The notes beneath the pieces are model-generated. The model made no database searches. It saw only the letters and a program-made list of their open reading frames with translations, and had not been told where the DNA came from. Both the position numbers and the translations under genes were made by a program. A stretch of 64,000 nucleotides of DNA from Anthonomus grandis grandis (Eukaryota; Arthropoda; Insecta; Coleoptera; Curculionidae): NCBI RefSeq assembly GCF_022605725.1, contig NC_065554.1, positions 21,967,100 through 22,031,099 on the forward strand, written 5' to 3'. Each line of letters starts with the position of its first letter. Position 1 is the stretch's first letter. This document shows, in pieces, positions 36,310 through 46,161 of the stretch.

Positions 36310-37117
36310 TATACAGCATTGGTCCTTGGCTGTCAGGAATTACTTAGACGACTGTTTTCCGGACGGTTGGATCGGTAGAGGCGGAACCTTTCCTTGGCCT
36401 CCTCGATCGCCTGACCTAACTCCGTTGAATTTTTTCATATGGGGCCGGGCAAAGGAGCTTGTATACACCACCGAAATAAGAACAAGAGAAGAGTTGATTC
36501 GCAAAATAAATGAAGCATTTGACAGGATGAAAGAAGATATGACCATAAGAGTAACCACCACCGAAGTAACAAAAAGGGCTCGTGCCTGTATTAGAAATAA
36601 TGGATTGCATTTTGAACATGAATAATAAATAGTTTAAACAAAATTGTGTTTTATTTAGCATTAAAACCTAAAATAACCCCACAATCGGGGCTCTAATGCT
36701 TAGTAGGCTTATGAGAGGTCTCAGTCTAATAATTTTTGTTTACATGACCTGCCGCACAAAAGAGGCCATAATTCTGAGAATTGGCCAGGCATCGGCATGA
36801 GTGATATCTAAAAATAAAGGGCGTTTCAATGTCTCTATTTTTTCTATAAGTTTACACAGAAGCTTGGAATTGATCGTATTTTTATTAATACACATTAGGC
36901 AAGACAAAATAAACTTTGAAACTCCAAAACTAATTGTAACTTGCGCTCTATACCGTTTAAGTGTGAAATTTTGGTATTTCTTGAGAAAAATGCAAAAATT
37001 GCCATAAACAATTTATAAACAAATTTCGACCTACACATATTTAGCTTGAAATGTTTGAAATTAAGTCAGCTATCATCCCCTTAAAGGATTGCATCTAGCT
37101 TCCGGACACCCTGTATT
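36310..37117 (+). mobile_element. 5'-truncated IS630-like transposon
   Basis: The transposase C-terminal frame (36326-36625) is followed by about 490 bp of non-coding 3' region that ends CCGGACACCCTGTA at 37117, the inverse of the TACAGGGTGTCC(C/G) ends at 48842 and 50365. The 5' part is missing. Confidence 0.75.
36326..36625 (+). pseudogene. Transposase C-terminal fragment (99 codons, open)
   Basis: The open frame contains GWIGRGGTFPWPPRSPDLTP and NFFIWGRAKELVYTTEIRTR, then EELIRKINEAFDRM and a terminal ARACIRNNGLHFEHE. This is the third-Asp block (SPDLTP), the REELI helix and the CIxxNGxHFEH end of insect IS630-like transposases. It is uninterrupted but lacks the DNA-binding domain and the first two catalytic Asp residues, so it cannot act alone. 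It is the best preserved of the IS630-like copies here. Confidence 0.8.
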
Positions 37118-37379
37118 GTGTTTTGATTTTTTTCTACTATTTTGATATAGAGGTTGCTAAAGAGGTAGGTGAATCGTATTCATAGTAAGTTATGGTATAC
37201 ATTAAGTTTTTTACATTTGCAAAATAATTTTTAGGACTTGGATAAAGAAGCCTTATTTAATAATACATTTACATTATATATATATATTAATATATTTGTT
37301 AGTTTATTCGTTATTTCTAGTAGTATATTGGCTTCAAATACTACTCTGGTTCACTCCCAATATGACTCTAAGTAAATCA

Positions 37380-37860
37380 GCTACTTTACCATCATTAGCT
37401 TCGCTTACGGTTATCTAAAAAAATGCTGTCAATGGCAAAGTGGATTTGTTAAATCCGATATTATATTTTATGACAACCAAGAAATCAAGTAGGATCATAA
37501 CTGTAGCCTGATTACTATCAAATGCCTTAAATATATTAATTGAATTAATATTGTGAGAGTCATAATTAACTGACAATAACTATAATCTCTATGGAATCCA
37601 GATTGATGCTCAGATAACAGATTAATCTTTTTTAAAAAAAATCAATATTTGGTTTTCCATAATCTTCTACAAGAAAAATAGATATAGAACGAATTTGATT
37701 AAATTTCGTTGGATTTTAGGGACATGTAATATTGGCTTCTTTCCATTTATCAGGGAAATAGTTATTTTCCAAACACACACTATAATACTTTATGAATGTT
37801 ATGAATTAAAATTCGTTTAAAGTAATTCTGTGTTCCTTATAGACCTTCATAAACTCTTCA
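37380..37860 (-). pseudogene. LINE reverse transcriptase relic
   Basis: The minus strand reads CLENNYFPDKWKEANI (37775-37731), the start of RT (GxFPxxWKxAxIxPIxK), then NPTKFNQIRSIS. Weak GFxxxxS, AFD and HSxxD remains follow down to about 37400. Jockey-like. Heavily stopped. Confidence 0.55.
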
Positions 37861-39412
37861 TCATATGTCGAATATCAATGTCATGCCATATCGGTTTGTA
37901 AGAGGAAATATTGATTCCTTTTTAAACAACTTATTATCATCGACTTCCACTAACATTCTAGACCATTTTTCGTGTATAATCTTCACATCCTTTTATAAAA
38001 TCCAGGTTGATGACATAAAAAAAAAGAAAATGACCACGGCGCCTGAAAACTTATCTAAACCTGTCAATTATTAAGTCCATCGGCACCAAACTTGCGGACT
38101 TATCTCGGCTACCTAAATATTTTTTTTTGAACGACGAAATTTCACTGTTTATCTCCAATGAAGCGTACGGGCTTCCCAGCACTACCCGCACTGCCGAAGA
38201 CATATTTTCGACTAAAAACAAACCAGTTTAAGTCGTTTTTAATCTTATCGAATTCGAAATTTGACTGACAGCGGACATATTAAGACTTTTTAAATTAAGT
38301 GGTTCTGGGAGTTAATCCTCGAAATTATGCCATGGGACATCTGTGTCTGTGTGTTTTTTTTTCGTTGAATATTATAGGGTTAAAAGGATTAATTTTTAAA
38401 TATTTTAGTTATTAAAGAAGAAGGAAAGGGTTATGTTGTTCTAACCGTTAGTGTGTCATTTTGAAATTTTTCTATTTATATGTTCGTTTTATATTTTTAT
38501 TTATATAGGTCCTTGAAATTATGCCATGGGACATCTGTGTCTGGGTTTTTTTTTTCGTTGAATATAATAGGGTTAAAAGGATTTAATTTTTAAATAATTT
38601 AATTATTAAAGAAGAAGAAAAGAGTTATGTGGTTAACCGTTAGTTGGTTATTTTGAAATTTTTTCATTTATATGTTCGTTTTATATTTTATTTATTGGTC
38701 AATTGTTTTAAACAAGAAGTTATAAGTATTCTGTATTCTAAGTATTATTTTTTACCACCATATGATATAACACTATGTGATTTGTTTATAAATTAAGATA
38801 ATAAATTAATACATATATATAAAATCAAATTAAAAAAAACACAAAGCAACATTTAGAAATTTGGAAACCATATTAAATTACATGACAATAATTACTGGAT
38901 TCATCATATGTCAATAAAATTAAATAAAGAGATAAATTGTGTAATGGATAAAAGCATTTACTGAATGTGAAAGAGGTAAAAAATAAAAAAAATATTTAAG
39001 AGGAAAGCCTGAAAGATATTATGCAGAGAAGAAAATTTCAGAAGGAGATAACAATTCAAAGAACGAAAAAGCTTTAAATTAATTATATTCTAGAAAATAA
39101 AAACAATATAACAACATGAAAAATATGAAACATCAAAATGACTAAGAACTACAAACAGATCAGGATTTTGCAGAGGAATTTAATTTAATTCTGCTCATAT
39201 GTGGGAAAAAATTAAACATCATAAGCTCTAGAGGCTTAGGTTATTAAATAAATAAATAAATATATCTTTATGCAATTTACCTTTTGGTATCAAATGCATA
39301 TTACATTACATTTGCCCAAAAAGGCGAAGATAAGCTAAAGCTACTTTTATATCTTAACCCTAATAATAATAATTACAAATGTTTTGACAAACAAGTAGTA
39401 GTATTATAAAAA
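37861..39412. other. Non-coding stretch
   Basis: Apart from the tandem duplication at 38317-38700 I see no gene or element in this part. Confidence 0.45.
38317..38700 (+). repeat. Tandem duplication, two ~194 bp copies
   Basis: GAAATTATGCCATGGGACAT recurs at 38321 and 38515. Both copies continue CTGTGTCTG, a T-run, CGTTGAATAT, TAGGGTTAAAAGGA, TTAAAGAAGAAG, AACCGTTAGT and TATATGTTCGTTTTATATTT. Divergence is low to moderate. Confidence 0.85.
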
Positions 39413-39800
39413 TTAACCAAAGAACAAATTGAAAGAGAAAAAAAAATTAATTAAATACATTTGTGAATCCGCAGAGAACAAAAAACTAATTGTGCAATTG
39501 TTTCTCCAAGAACAAAGTCTTATAATAATTTTTAAAGCGGATATTGGAATTGAAAAATTAGGTCTAAATCTATTATAAAATGCTACGGCAATGTAAGTAT
39601 AACTACGTGAAAAAAGAGCTATTCTAGGGTGTGGCAATGCCGGAGTCTTATGTCTTATATCTCTAACATGAATCGCATTTCTTGGAATTAATTTCTCTAA
39701 CAGATATTTTGGCTTTTGGTTTTTATAGAGTTGATACATAAATGTAAGAAAATTAAACTTAAAAACAAATGACATTTTTAGCCACTGCAATCGAGAGATA

Positions 39801-41356
39801 TACAGTATTGTGCAAAAAGATAGCAACATTGAACTTTCCTGTTATATATCTTTTAGTCTCTATTTTATAAGTAAGGTTTATATATTGTTTACAAGAATAG
39901 TTAGAGCCTATTTATATTTTCATATTATCATATTTTTTGTATCATAATAAATAAAACACCAAATTGTTTTATGCAAATTTATTATTCAAAAATATAGCAA
40001 CAACAAATAGTTTTGATTCTAAAAAAATATAACCCAACTAAATTAAAATCAATTAAATATTTCGTGTAGTATCCCTTCTCCTTTATAACATCTGCATATC
40101 GTCTTGGCATGGACTCAATTAATTTCATAATATAGTCATTGATCACTTGTTTCCAAGCCTTTTCCACTATTTCAAAGAGAATATTTGCATTAGAGCATCT
40201 TAGGTGCCTGATTTTGGTGTCAATGTAATGTCCTAAATTCTCTATAGGGTTTAGGTCTGGCGATTGAGATGGCCATACCATTACATTTATTTTTTCATCG
40301 GATAGCCACCTCTTAACAAATTGAGAAACATGTTTTAGATCGTTGTCATGCTGAAATATGGCTGTTACTGGCATGACTTCATCCATATATGGCACTAAGT
40401 GTGTTTGCAGAATGTCTTTGTATATAAAACGATCTATTTTGCCCACTATTCTTACTATGGGTCTCATGCCACGAGCCGAGAAACATCCCCATACAAGAAT
40501 ATTTCCCCCTCCATGTTTAACTGTGGGGCAAATGTACTTTTTGTTTAATCTTTGTTCACTGGGGCGTCTCACGTACATCACTCCATCAGTCCTGAATAGA
40601 TTATATTTAAATTCATCACTAAATACGACTTTCTTCCAATCAGCTACAGACCAGTGGACATGAGATTGGGCATAGTGAAAACGAGCCTTGACGTTCTTCT
40701 TTGAGAGTAACGGTTTTTTGGCGGGGCGACGAGCAGGTAAGTTGGCATCAAGTAGTCTTCTCCTTACGGTACTGGAACTGAGGTTTACTCCTCCACCCTC
40801 TTTTAATTTTGCCAAAATTTGGGAAGAAGACAAAAAGGGATTTTCTTTGGAAATTCGTAGCAGCTGCCTATCCATCCTCAAATTTGTTTTAATGGGTCTA
40901 CCAGGAATGGGCGCCGGTGCAGCTGTTCCAGTAAGGCAAAATTTTTTGCAAACTCTGGATACGATTGACCTGTGAAGCCGTAAGCTTCTTGCAATGTCAC
41001 TCTGCCTAACACCATTTTCATAATGATCCACAATAATTTTTCTTACATCACCAGAGACGGTTTTTGAGTGACCCATTTTAAGTTAATTCTGGAATTCAAA
41101 AATAACAACTTTACAGCAGGTAAATCGATATTTAAATGATAAAATAAATGCGAAACAAGAATGTTGCTATATTTATGAACATTGTCTAAATAAACAAACA
41201 TGAAGTTCCTTACTCTGCATTGACATTCTTATGATATCTCGGTATATTTATAAATAATACAGAGGCGTGTACTTACAAGTAAAGAAATAATATGAAATAA
41301 ATAAAGGAGCAAATAATATTTTTTCGCTTGTTGCTATATTTATGCACAATACTGTA
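39801..41356 (-). mobile_element. Intact Tc1 (DD34E) transposon, 1556 bp
   Basis: The ends TACAGTATTGTGCA...CAATACTGTA are perfect over about 14 bp and similar over 28, flanked by a TA target duplication (39799-39800 and 41357-41358). A second copy of the end sequence lies 170-180 bp inside each end in the same orientation (about 39983-40003 and 41160-41185), giving an IR/DR arrangement like that of Sleeping Beauty. One full-length transposase frame occupies the interior. Confidence 0.92.
39982..41076 (-). CDS. Tc1-like transposase, full length
   Basis: A 364-residue uninterrupted frame cuts and joins the transposon at TA sites in the nucleus. Residues about 1-115 form the paired-like DNA-binding region: MGHSKTVSGDVRKIIVDHYE, then SDIARSLRLHRSIVSRV as a first helix-turn-helix, a GRP hook (IPGRPIK), and a second helix-turn-helix with SSSQILAKL and SSSTVRRRL. 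The catalytic triad follows: Asp in KVVFSDEFKYNLF, Asp in FQHDNDLKH, and Glu in SPDLNPIENL, with 34 residues between the last two. Family members are usually about 340 residues; this one has a short extra tail whose last codons (CCCYIFE) are read from the inner terminal repeat. Odd points are DEF for the common DES, and DNDLKH for DNDPKH. No lesion is seen, so it may be functional. Confidence 0.93.
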   Translation of the reverse strand: MGHSKTVSGDVRKIIVDHYENGVRQSDIARSLRLHRSIVSRVCKKFCLTGTAAPAPIPGRPIKTNLRMDRQLLRISKENPFLSSSQILAKLKEGGGVNLSSSTVRRRLLDANLPARRPAKKPLLSKKNVKARFHYAQSHVHWSVADWKKVVFSDEFKYNLFRTDGVMYVRRPSEQRLNKKYICPTVKHGGGNILVWGCFSARGMRPIVRIVGKIDRFIYKDILQTHLVPYMDEVMPVTAIFQHDNDLKHVSQFVKRWLSDEKINVMVWPSQSPDLNPIENLGHYIDTKIRHLRCSNANILFEIVEKAWKQVINDYIMKLIESMPRRYADVIKEKGYYTKYLIDFNLVGLYFFRIKTICCCYIFE

Positions 41357-41864
41357 TATGGACACATGATCAAATTTTTTTAAATTACACACAAATGGAC
41401 AACATTTATTTTGTACACGTTGCAGTTTTTGCTGGGTTATTTTATCAAGTCAAGGATAGTAAATGATAAAACAACAGTAATTTAAAATGGATAAAACTAA
41501 CGATACTGAAAGTTTTTTTCTCGTCTTAAAACTTAAAATAGGTTTGTTAGCAAAGAGCAAACGCAGAACATCAATTCTCTATTAAAAACATCTCTTCTTC
41601 AGAGAATGCGCTAATTATTTTACTTCAGGAAATTCTTGGACAGCATATTCTTCCATAGTTATTGAGACAGAAAAATTTATCACAGATCTATATGGGCTAC
41701 CAGGGATATTTATTATAAAGAGGCTGATCAGTGCAGGTAGTACTGCATTTGACATGTAGCAATGATTTTTGTATAAATGTCAAACTCCAAAAAAAAAGAA
41801 GATTAAGAAAAACCAGTTTCAAAAGAAATGACAGGTCTAGAAAAAAGGAAATTATCTACCATAC

Positions 41865-42630
41865 TGAAAAATAGAGAAGAGAAGCTCTTAAGAGATTTCA
41901 ATGAACAACTTGCAGAATGGACCGATAACAAAACCCTCTTTTACAATACTTGACCGGAATTAAGTCTTGATTTTGTAGAAAAAAAACGACCAGAAATTAC
42001 TTAAAAAAGAAATAAACCAAAAGTCGTCCTGGTGAAATTCTCATCGGACTGCTAAAGTTAATTGATAGTGACTCCATCGACATCTTTGTTGATCTCTTTA
42101 ACTCTGTATATAGAATAGGCATTATTCTTAAAGAGTAGCTCCAGTCTACATTTATAACGCTACCCAAAAACTCAAACGCCAAATGCTCTGAGTAGCCAAT
42201 GATCTTACTGATGAACCAAAGTTCTACTGCGTATTATTCACAATAGAATTTATATAAAATTAGATGTAGAATTAGGTAACAATTAGATAGGGTTCAGGAA
42301 GTGTATGAGTACAAAAAAAGCACTATTTGGATTAAATATTCTTATACAAAAATGTCTGCACATGAATTAAGATAAGCACATTTGTTTTATAGTTTGAGAA
42401 AGCATTTGATAAAGTTTAACAAGAAAAATAAATAACGAAAAATATTGATACTCGGGATATAAGACTATACAAACCTGTATTAAGGATAAAAAGCTTGTTA
42501 GATTTAATCACAGCGTGGTATTCAGCACGGGTGTATTTTCTCTCCTCTCCTTTTCAATATTTATCGCGAAACAATCTTTGAGGAAGCTCTTGCAAAAGCG
42601 GACGAATGAATTCAAATTTAAGTTCGATTC
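41865..42630 (+). pseudogene. LINE reverse transcriptase relic (RTE-like)
   Basis: Plus-strand blocks: SPGEILIGLLKLIDSDSIDI (about 42030), FVDLFNSVYRIGII, STFITLPKNSNAKCSE (about 42150), then RKHLIKF (from EKAFDKV, about 42400) and RGIQHGCIFSPLLFNIYRET (about 42510-42570) and FEEALAKADE. The order is that of fingers and palm of an RT of the QKA(C/R)VR...RGVRQGC type. Many stops. Confidence 0.65.
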
Positions 42631-42869
42631 AAAATGGTTTATTTGTCAACATTTGTAGTTTTATAGGTCAATAAAATTTACAAGGAAAAAAATTACATTG
42701 ACAACTAGGACTATTATCTTGATTATAAAACCGTTTTCCTTAGTAAGTACAAGCAAAGAAGGGATGAAAAAGCCCTTTACATTTTACAAAAACCATTTTA
42801 CAAAAATAAAAATAATGTTTTTATATAGGAATGCAAAGTAAGATCTACAATTAATTAACGTAAGATTTT

Positions 42870-42970
42870 AAAACAGGCAGCGGCAGTGCCACAGCGGACG
42901 AGCGCAAGGAAAGAGTATAGACGAGGCGAAAAAAAGACTCCAAAAAATAACCCCAAGATGCGTGCATCAA
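42870..42970. other. GC-rich patch at the end of the LINE relic
   Basis: GGCAGCGGCAGTGCCACAGC and GGACGAGCGCAAGGAAAGAG stand out in base composition from everything around them. Here the LINE reading frame stops resembling RT, so this is probably a fragment of another element. I cannot name it. Confidence 0.35.
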
Positions 42971-44082
42971 AAAATATATGCCTTTGCCTCATATTAAAGT
43001 TGCAGCACATAATAAGAATTTTAGATTTTGTGGCATTAAGCTTAAGATTATGAGTTTCTACATATTTATGTAGACTAATAATTAAATCACTATTAAAATT
43101 TTGATACAATAGATTTATATTATTAATGTGAATTGAAATATAAACTTGGGAATGATCGGCATATTGTTGCAAAGTGGCGTGTTTTATTACTTTGTACATA
43201 TCAGCCACGTAAACAGAGAAAAGTAACGGCGATACTATAGAGCCTTAAGGAACTCCCTGGTTAAAAAGTGTAAATTCTGAGTAATAAATGCTTTTCAGAC
43301 TGCCGAATCACCATAACACAACTTTCTCTATTACGCAAATAATCCTTGAAAAAATTTACACCGCTCTCTGAAATAACAATATATTTTAATTTTAAGGCCA
43401 TACATGTTGGCTGGCCAATCTTATCATTTACCCTAATCTCATTTAAAATACCCACCAAACTTGTAGACATGCTAAAGTTTTTCCTGAAAGTGGATTGACA
43501 ATCGGGGATAATTTTATGAATATCAACAAAATTTGAAATTTGATTAAAAATATGTTTTTCCAGAATTTTAGATGATGCTGGTAGAATACTAATTGGTCTG
43601 AGATCTTTATGCTCTTTTGGATTTGAATTTTTTGGAATGGGTTTAATAATTGCCCTTTTTCACACATTTGGACACTTTTGTTGAAGAATACATTCGTTAA
43701 TAATATGCGATAAAGGATTTGAGCAAAAAGGCAAAAACAATTTTGTATCTTTTATAGAAATATCATCGATTCCCGTTGCATTTGAATTAATAGTCGAGAT
43801 TATTTTAATCATATTGTCTTGGTCCAAAAGCTGGAAATTGAATTTTATATTATTTATGGTTTTATTTTGATAAAATTCAAAACATTATTCACTTGCAGTA
43901 TCAGGTAGGGTGGAGACAGTATTAAAAAATTTCCAATATTTGTTGGATTTGATATGTAAGTAGGTAGATCGTTTTGATATATTTTTTTTTAGTTAAGATT
44001 ATATTATCTGCCACTCTCCAAAATTCTTGTCCTTTATTGTTTAATAATTGATTAAAAAATGTAATTTTTTCTCGTATTATAG

Positions 44083-44335
44083 CATGTTTTGTGTAAACAT
44101 CTTGTCGGACTTGCATTGTCTTATTTATTTAATGTAACACGACGTTTCGGTTGGTAAGTATCTCCAACCGTTATCAAGTGTAAACTGGTTTTAAACTGGA
44201 GTTTACACTTGATAACGGTTGGAGATACTTACCAACCGAAACGTCGTGTTACATTAAATAAATAAGACAATGCAAGTCCGACAAGATGTTTTCACTGTAC
44301 CATTGTCTACCAGCTTCAAAAACATGTTTTGTGTA
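44083..44335. mobile_element. 227 bp palindromic insertion with 13 bp target-site duplication
   Basis: CATGTTTTGTGTA stands at 44083-44095 and again at 44323-44335. Between them lies a 92 bp perfect inverted repeat (44095-44186 / 44200-44291, spacer GGTTTTAAACTGG) and a 31 bp unique tail ending CTTCAAAAA. Removing the insert and one duplication restores the LINE frame through YTKHAIIREK. The duplication length and A-rich end suggest target-primed retrotransposition. Each arm carries a hammerhead-like motif. Confidence 0.9.
44209..44250 (+). ncRNA. Hammerhead-like motif, mirrored on the other arm
   Basis: Plus strand: TTGATAA (44209-44215), one extra C, stem II GGTTGG (44217-44222), loop AGATACTTA, CCAACC (44232-44237), GAAA (44238-44241), then CGTCGTGT. 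The mirror copy lies at 44136-44177 on the minus strand. The box reads TTGATAA instead of CTGATGA. That is a paired change at C3 and G8, which form a base pair in the folded ribozyme, so the fold may persist, but loss of G8 predicts poor catalysis. Parts and the extra base match the motif at 33.35 kb. Confidence 0.45.
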
Positions 44336-45130
44336 GTTTCTTAGCTGTTTATAATAATCAAAATGAGGCTGAGAATTACTTTTCAGATATTTTTTTATGA
44401 GCACGATGACGTAATTTGATAAGAGTTTTTATATTTTCTGTTATCCATGGACAGTATATTTTTTCGGTAATAATTTTATTTTTAGTCGGAGCATGTGTAT
44501 TTAAAAGCTGTAAAATATGTTCATTAAAAAACTGCACTTTGTCATTAATATCTAGAAGACGGTACATCTGATCCCAATTGATATGCAAACCATCGTTTAT
44601 CAAATTTTCCATATTTATGTTGTTATAATCTCTGAAAGTCATGTTTTTTTAACCTTTATGTTATCATATTGAAATATTGAATGAATCATATTATGATCCG
44701 TGATTTTTTCTGCTATGGCAAGCGACTCGGAGCTTAATGACACCAAATCATTACTGCAAATTATATAATCAATAAGAGTGCCATCACCAGTATTCATTTT
44801 AATTCTTGTTGGGTCTGTAATATGCTGGGAAACACTAAAATACTTCAAAATAAGTTGTATTTTGTTTTAAAAAATCAATATTGAAGTAGCCTGTTATAAC
44901 TACGTAATCGAAATTTAAAGTTAACCTAAAAGATCCTCCAAGTTATCTAAAATGAATGAATAAAACTAAATGGTCAACAATTTAACAACAAACTGTAGTA
45001 ACAACAAACAGTATTGAATATCTACAGGATCTGCTGCAAAGAATGAATGACTCTTGTAAATGATATGGACGTCAAAAATCTTTATTGTGACAGATTTATA
45101 ATTATTTACTTATTTAGTGGGGTATTGCGT

Positions 45131-45252
45131 TACTATTTTAGTAAAAATTAATTTAAAAATTATTTTCTTATACGCTAAATTATTAAATCATTTCTTTCAA
45201 TAACTGGGTGTATAAGAGAGTAATTTTTAAATTAATTTTTACTGAAATAATA
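45131..45252. repeat. Imperfect inverted repeat, 44 bp arms
   Basis: ATTTTAGTAAAAATTAATTT...TTTTCTTATACGC (45131-45174) pairs with GTGTATAAGAGAGTAA...TTTTTACTGAAATAAT (45209-45252) around a 34-base loop. Size and mismatches fit either a small MITE or a microRNA-like hairpin. No terminal TA or CAGGGTG signature decides. Confidence 0.6.
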
Positions 45253-46141
45253 TACTCAAATTATCAAAATAAAGCAAACTGGTTAGTTTGCTAATAATTA
45301 AAACTAAAAAGTGATTCCTTACCTTTAACAGAATTTAGGAACTGTATTATTAAATAGTTCGTAGCCATTGACGCATTTAATATAATTAATAAACAAATTC
45401 ATTTAATTGACCAACAAGAAAACCAATCTCGTTTTAGAATAATTTCCGACCCCAACGTCCCAAGACAGTATAAACAAACAAAGACTCATCCACTATTCCA
45501 GGCAAAAATTCAATTCTGCCCGAACTTAATTTTCCTTACAATAATAATATAAATTTATAGAAAGCTTCTGGATGCCCGGAGCGCCGCACTGGATGGCAAA
45601 TTTGATTTTAGAATTCCATTCGGAGACTCGAACTGGAAAACTATAAAAATAATCAGATTATTTTTTCGATTTGCCCCTGAAACTGCCACATATTTACTTA
45701 GAAGACACCGAGGGCGACGTGAGAGAAAGAAAAATACCAGGATCCTGTCTAATCAATAAGCAGAACGGCTTGTTTCAATTGACGTTTGATCTTTGCGGGC
45801 CAAAATAATAAACATGAACAGACAAAATTAATGTTTTATGATATGACTTTTTACAGTTGAGTCAGACTTTTAGGACTATTAAACAAAATAGTGCCTGAAT
45901 TCTGTTGAAGGCAATAACTCAAAATTATGTATAATTCTGCATGGTCAGCGGTTAAACAAATAGATAAATTATAACTTTTATTAGCTTCCTAATTCCATAA
46001 ATTCATAAATATAAATTCACTATTTAATCTCGCCATAATCGAGCCATATCATAATATAAAGGCGAGAAATTCAAATTTTAAAATTAAATACTACAATTAC
46101 TACAAATTACATATAGTTGATAATAAATAATACTAATACAC
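45253..46141. other. Non-coding stretch
   Basis: No gene. The part 45.45-45.83 kb is less AT-rich (CTGGATGCCCGGAGCGCCGC, GACACCGAGGGCGACGTGAG) but has no open frame of note; it may be regulatory or an element fragment. Confidence 0.4.
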
Positions 46142-46161
46142 TCAATCAATCAATCAATCAA
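46142..46161 (-). repeat. (ATTG)n tail of the LINE
   Basis: Five CAAT units on the plus strand, i.e. (ATTG)n on the element's sense strand, placed at its 3' boundary instead of poly-A. Short microsatellite tails of this kind are typical of CR1/L2-related LINEs. Confidence 0.75.

Larger units (their letters stand above)
39413..41830 (-). pseudogene. LINE RT C-terminal relic split by the Tc1 element
   Basis: Distal part (41359-41830): weak RT C-terminal traces ending ITQQKLQRVQNKC-like and NLKKFDHVS. Proximal part (39413-39798): SRLQWLKMSFVF, NQKPKYLLEKLIPRNAIHVR and AVAFYNRFRPNFSIPI, the YNxLP end of jockey/CR1-type ORF2. Removing the transposon and one TA rejoins the two parts in frame across SPYISRL. 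The copy is old, with several stops, and predates the insertion. Confidence 0.65.
42855..44930 (-). pseudogene. LINE ORF2 relic with endonuclease and RT, catalytically dead
   Basis: From high to low coordinate: VVITGYFNIDFL (about 44920, GDFN changed to GYFN), QHITDPTRI and GTLIDYIICSND with ITDHNMIHSIF (44848-44640), the end of the endonuclease; linker CPWITENIKTLIKLRHRAHK; NKGQEFWRVADN; then RT pieces NPLSGKT, YLRNRESCVMV, NQGVP*GSIVSPLLFSVYV and LQQYADHSQVYISI (43190-43135, YADD changed to YADH), ending LKLNATKSKILIM. CR1/jockey-like. Both active sites have lost an Asp, and several frames are broken. The frame is also split by the insertion at 44096-44322. Confidence 0.8.

Noticed and set aside
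40358..40975. Plus-strand frames of 95-101 codons across the Tc1 element
   Set aside because: Shadows of the minus-strand transposase; that frame has the catalytic triad and helix-turn-helix motifs.
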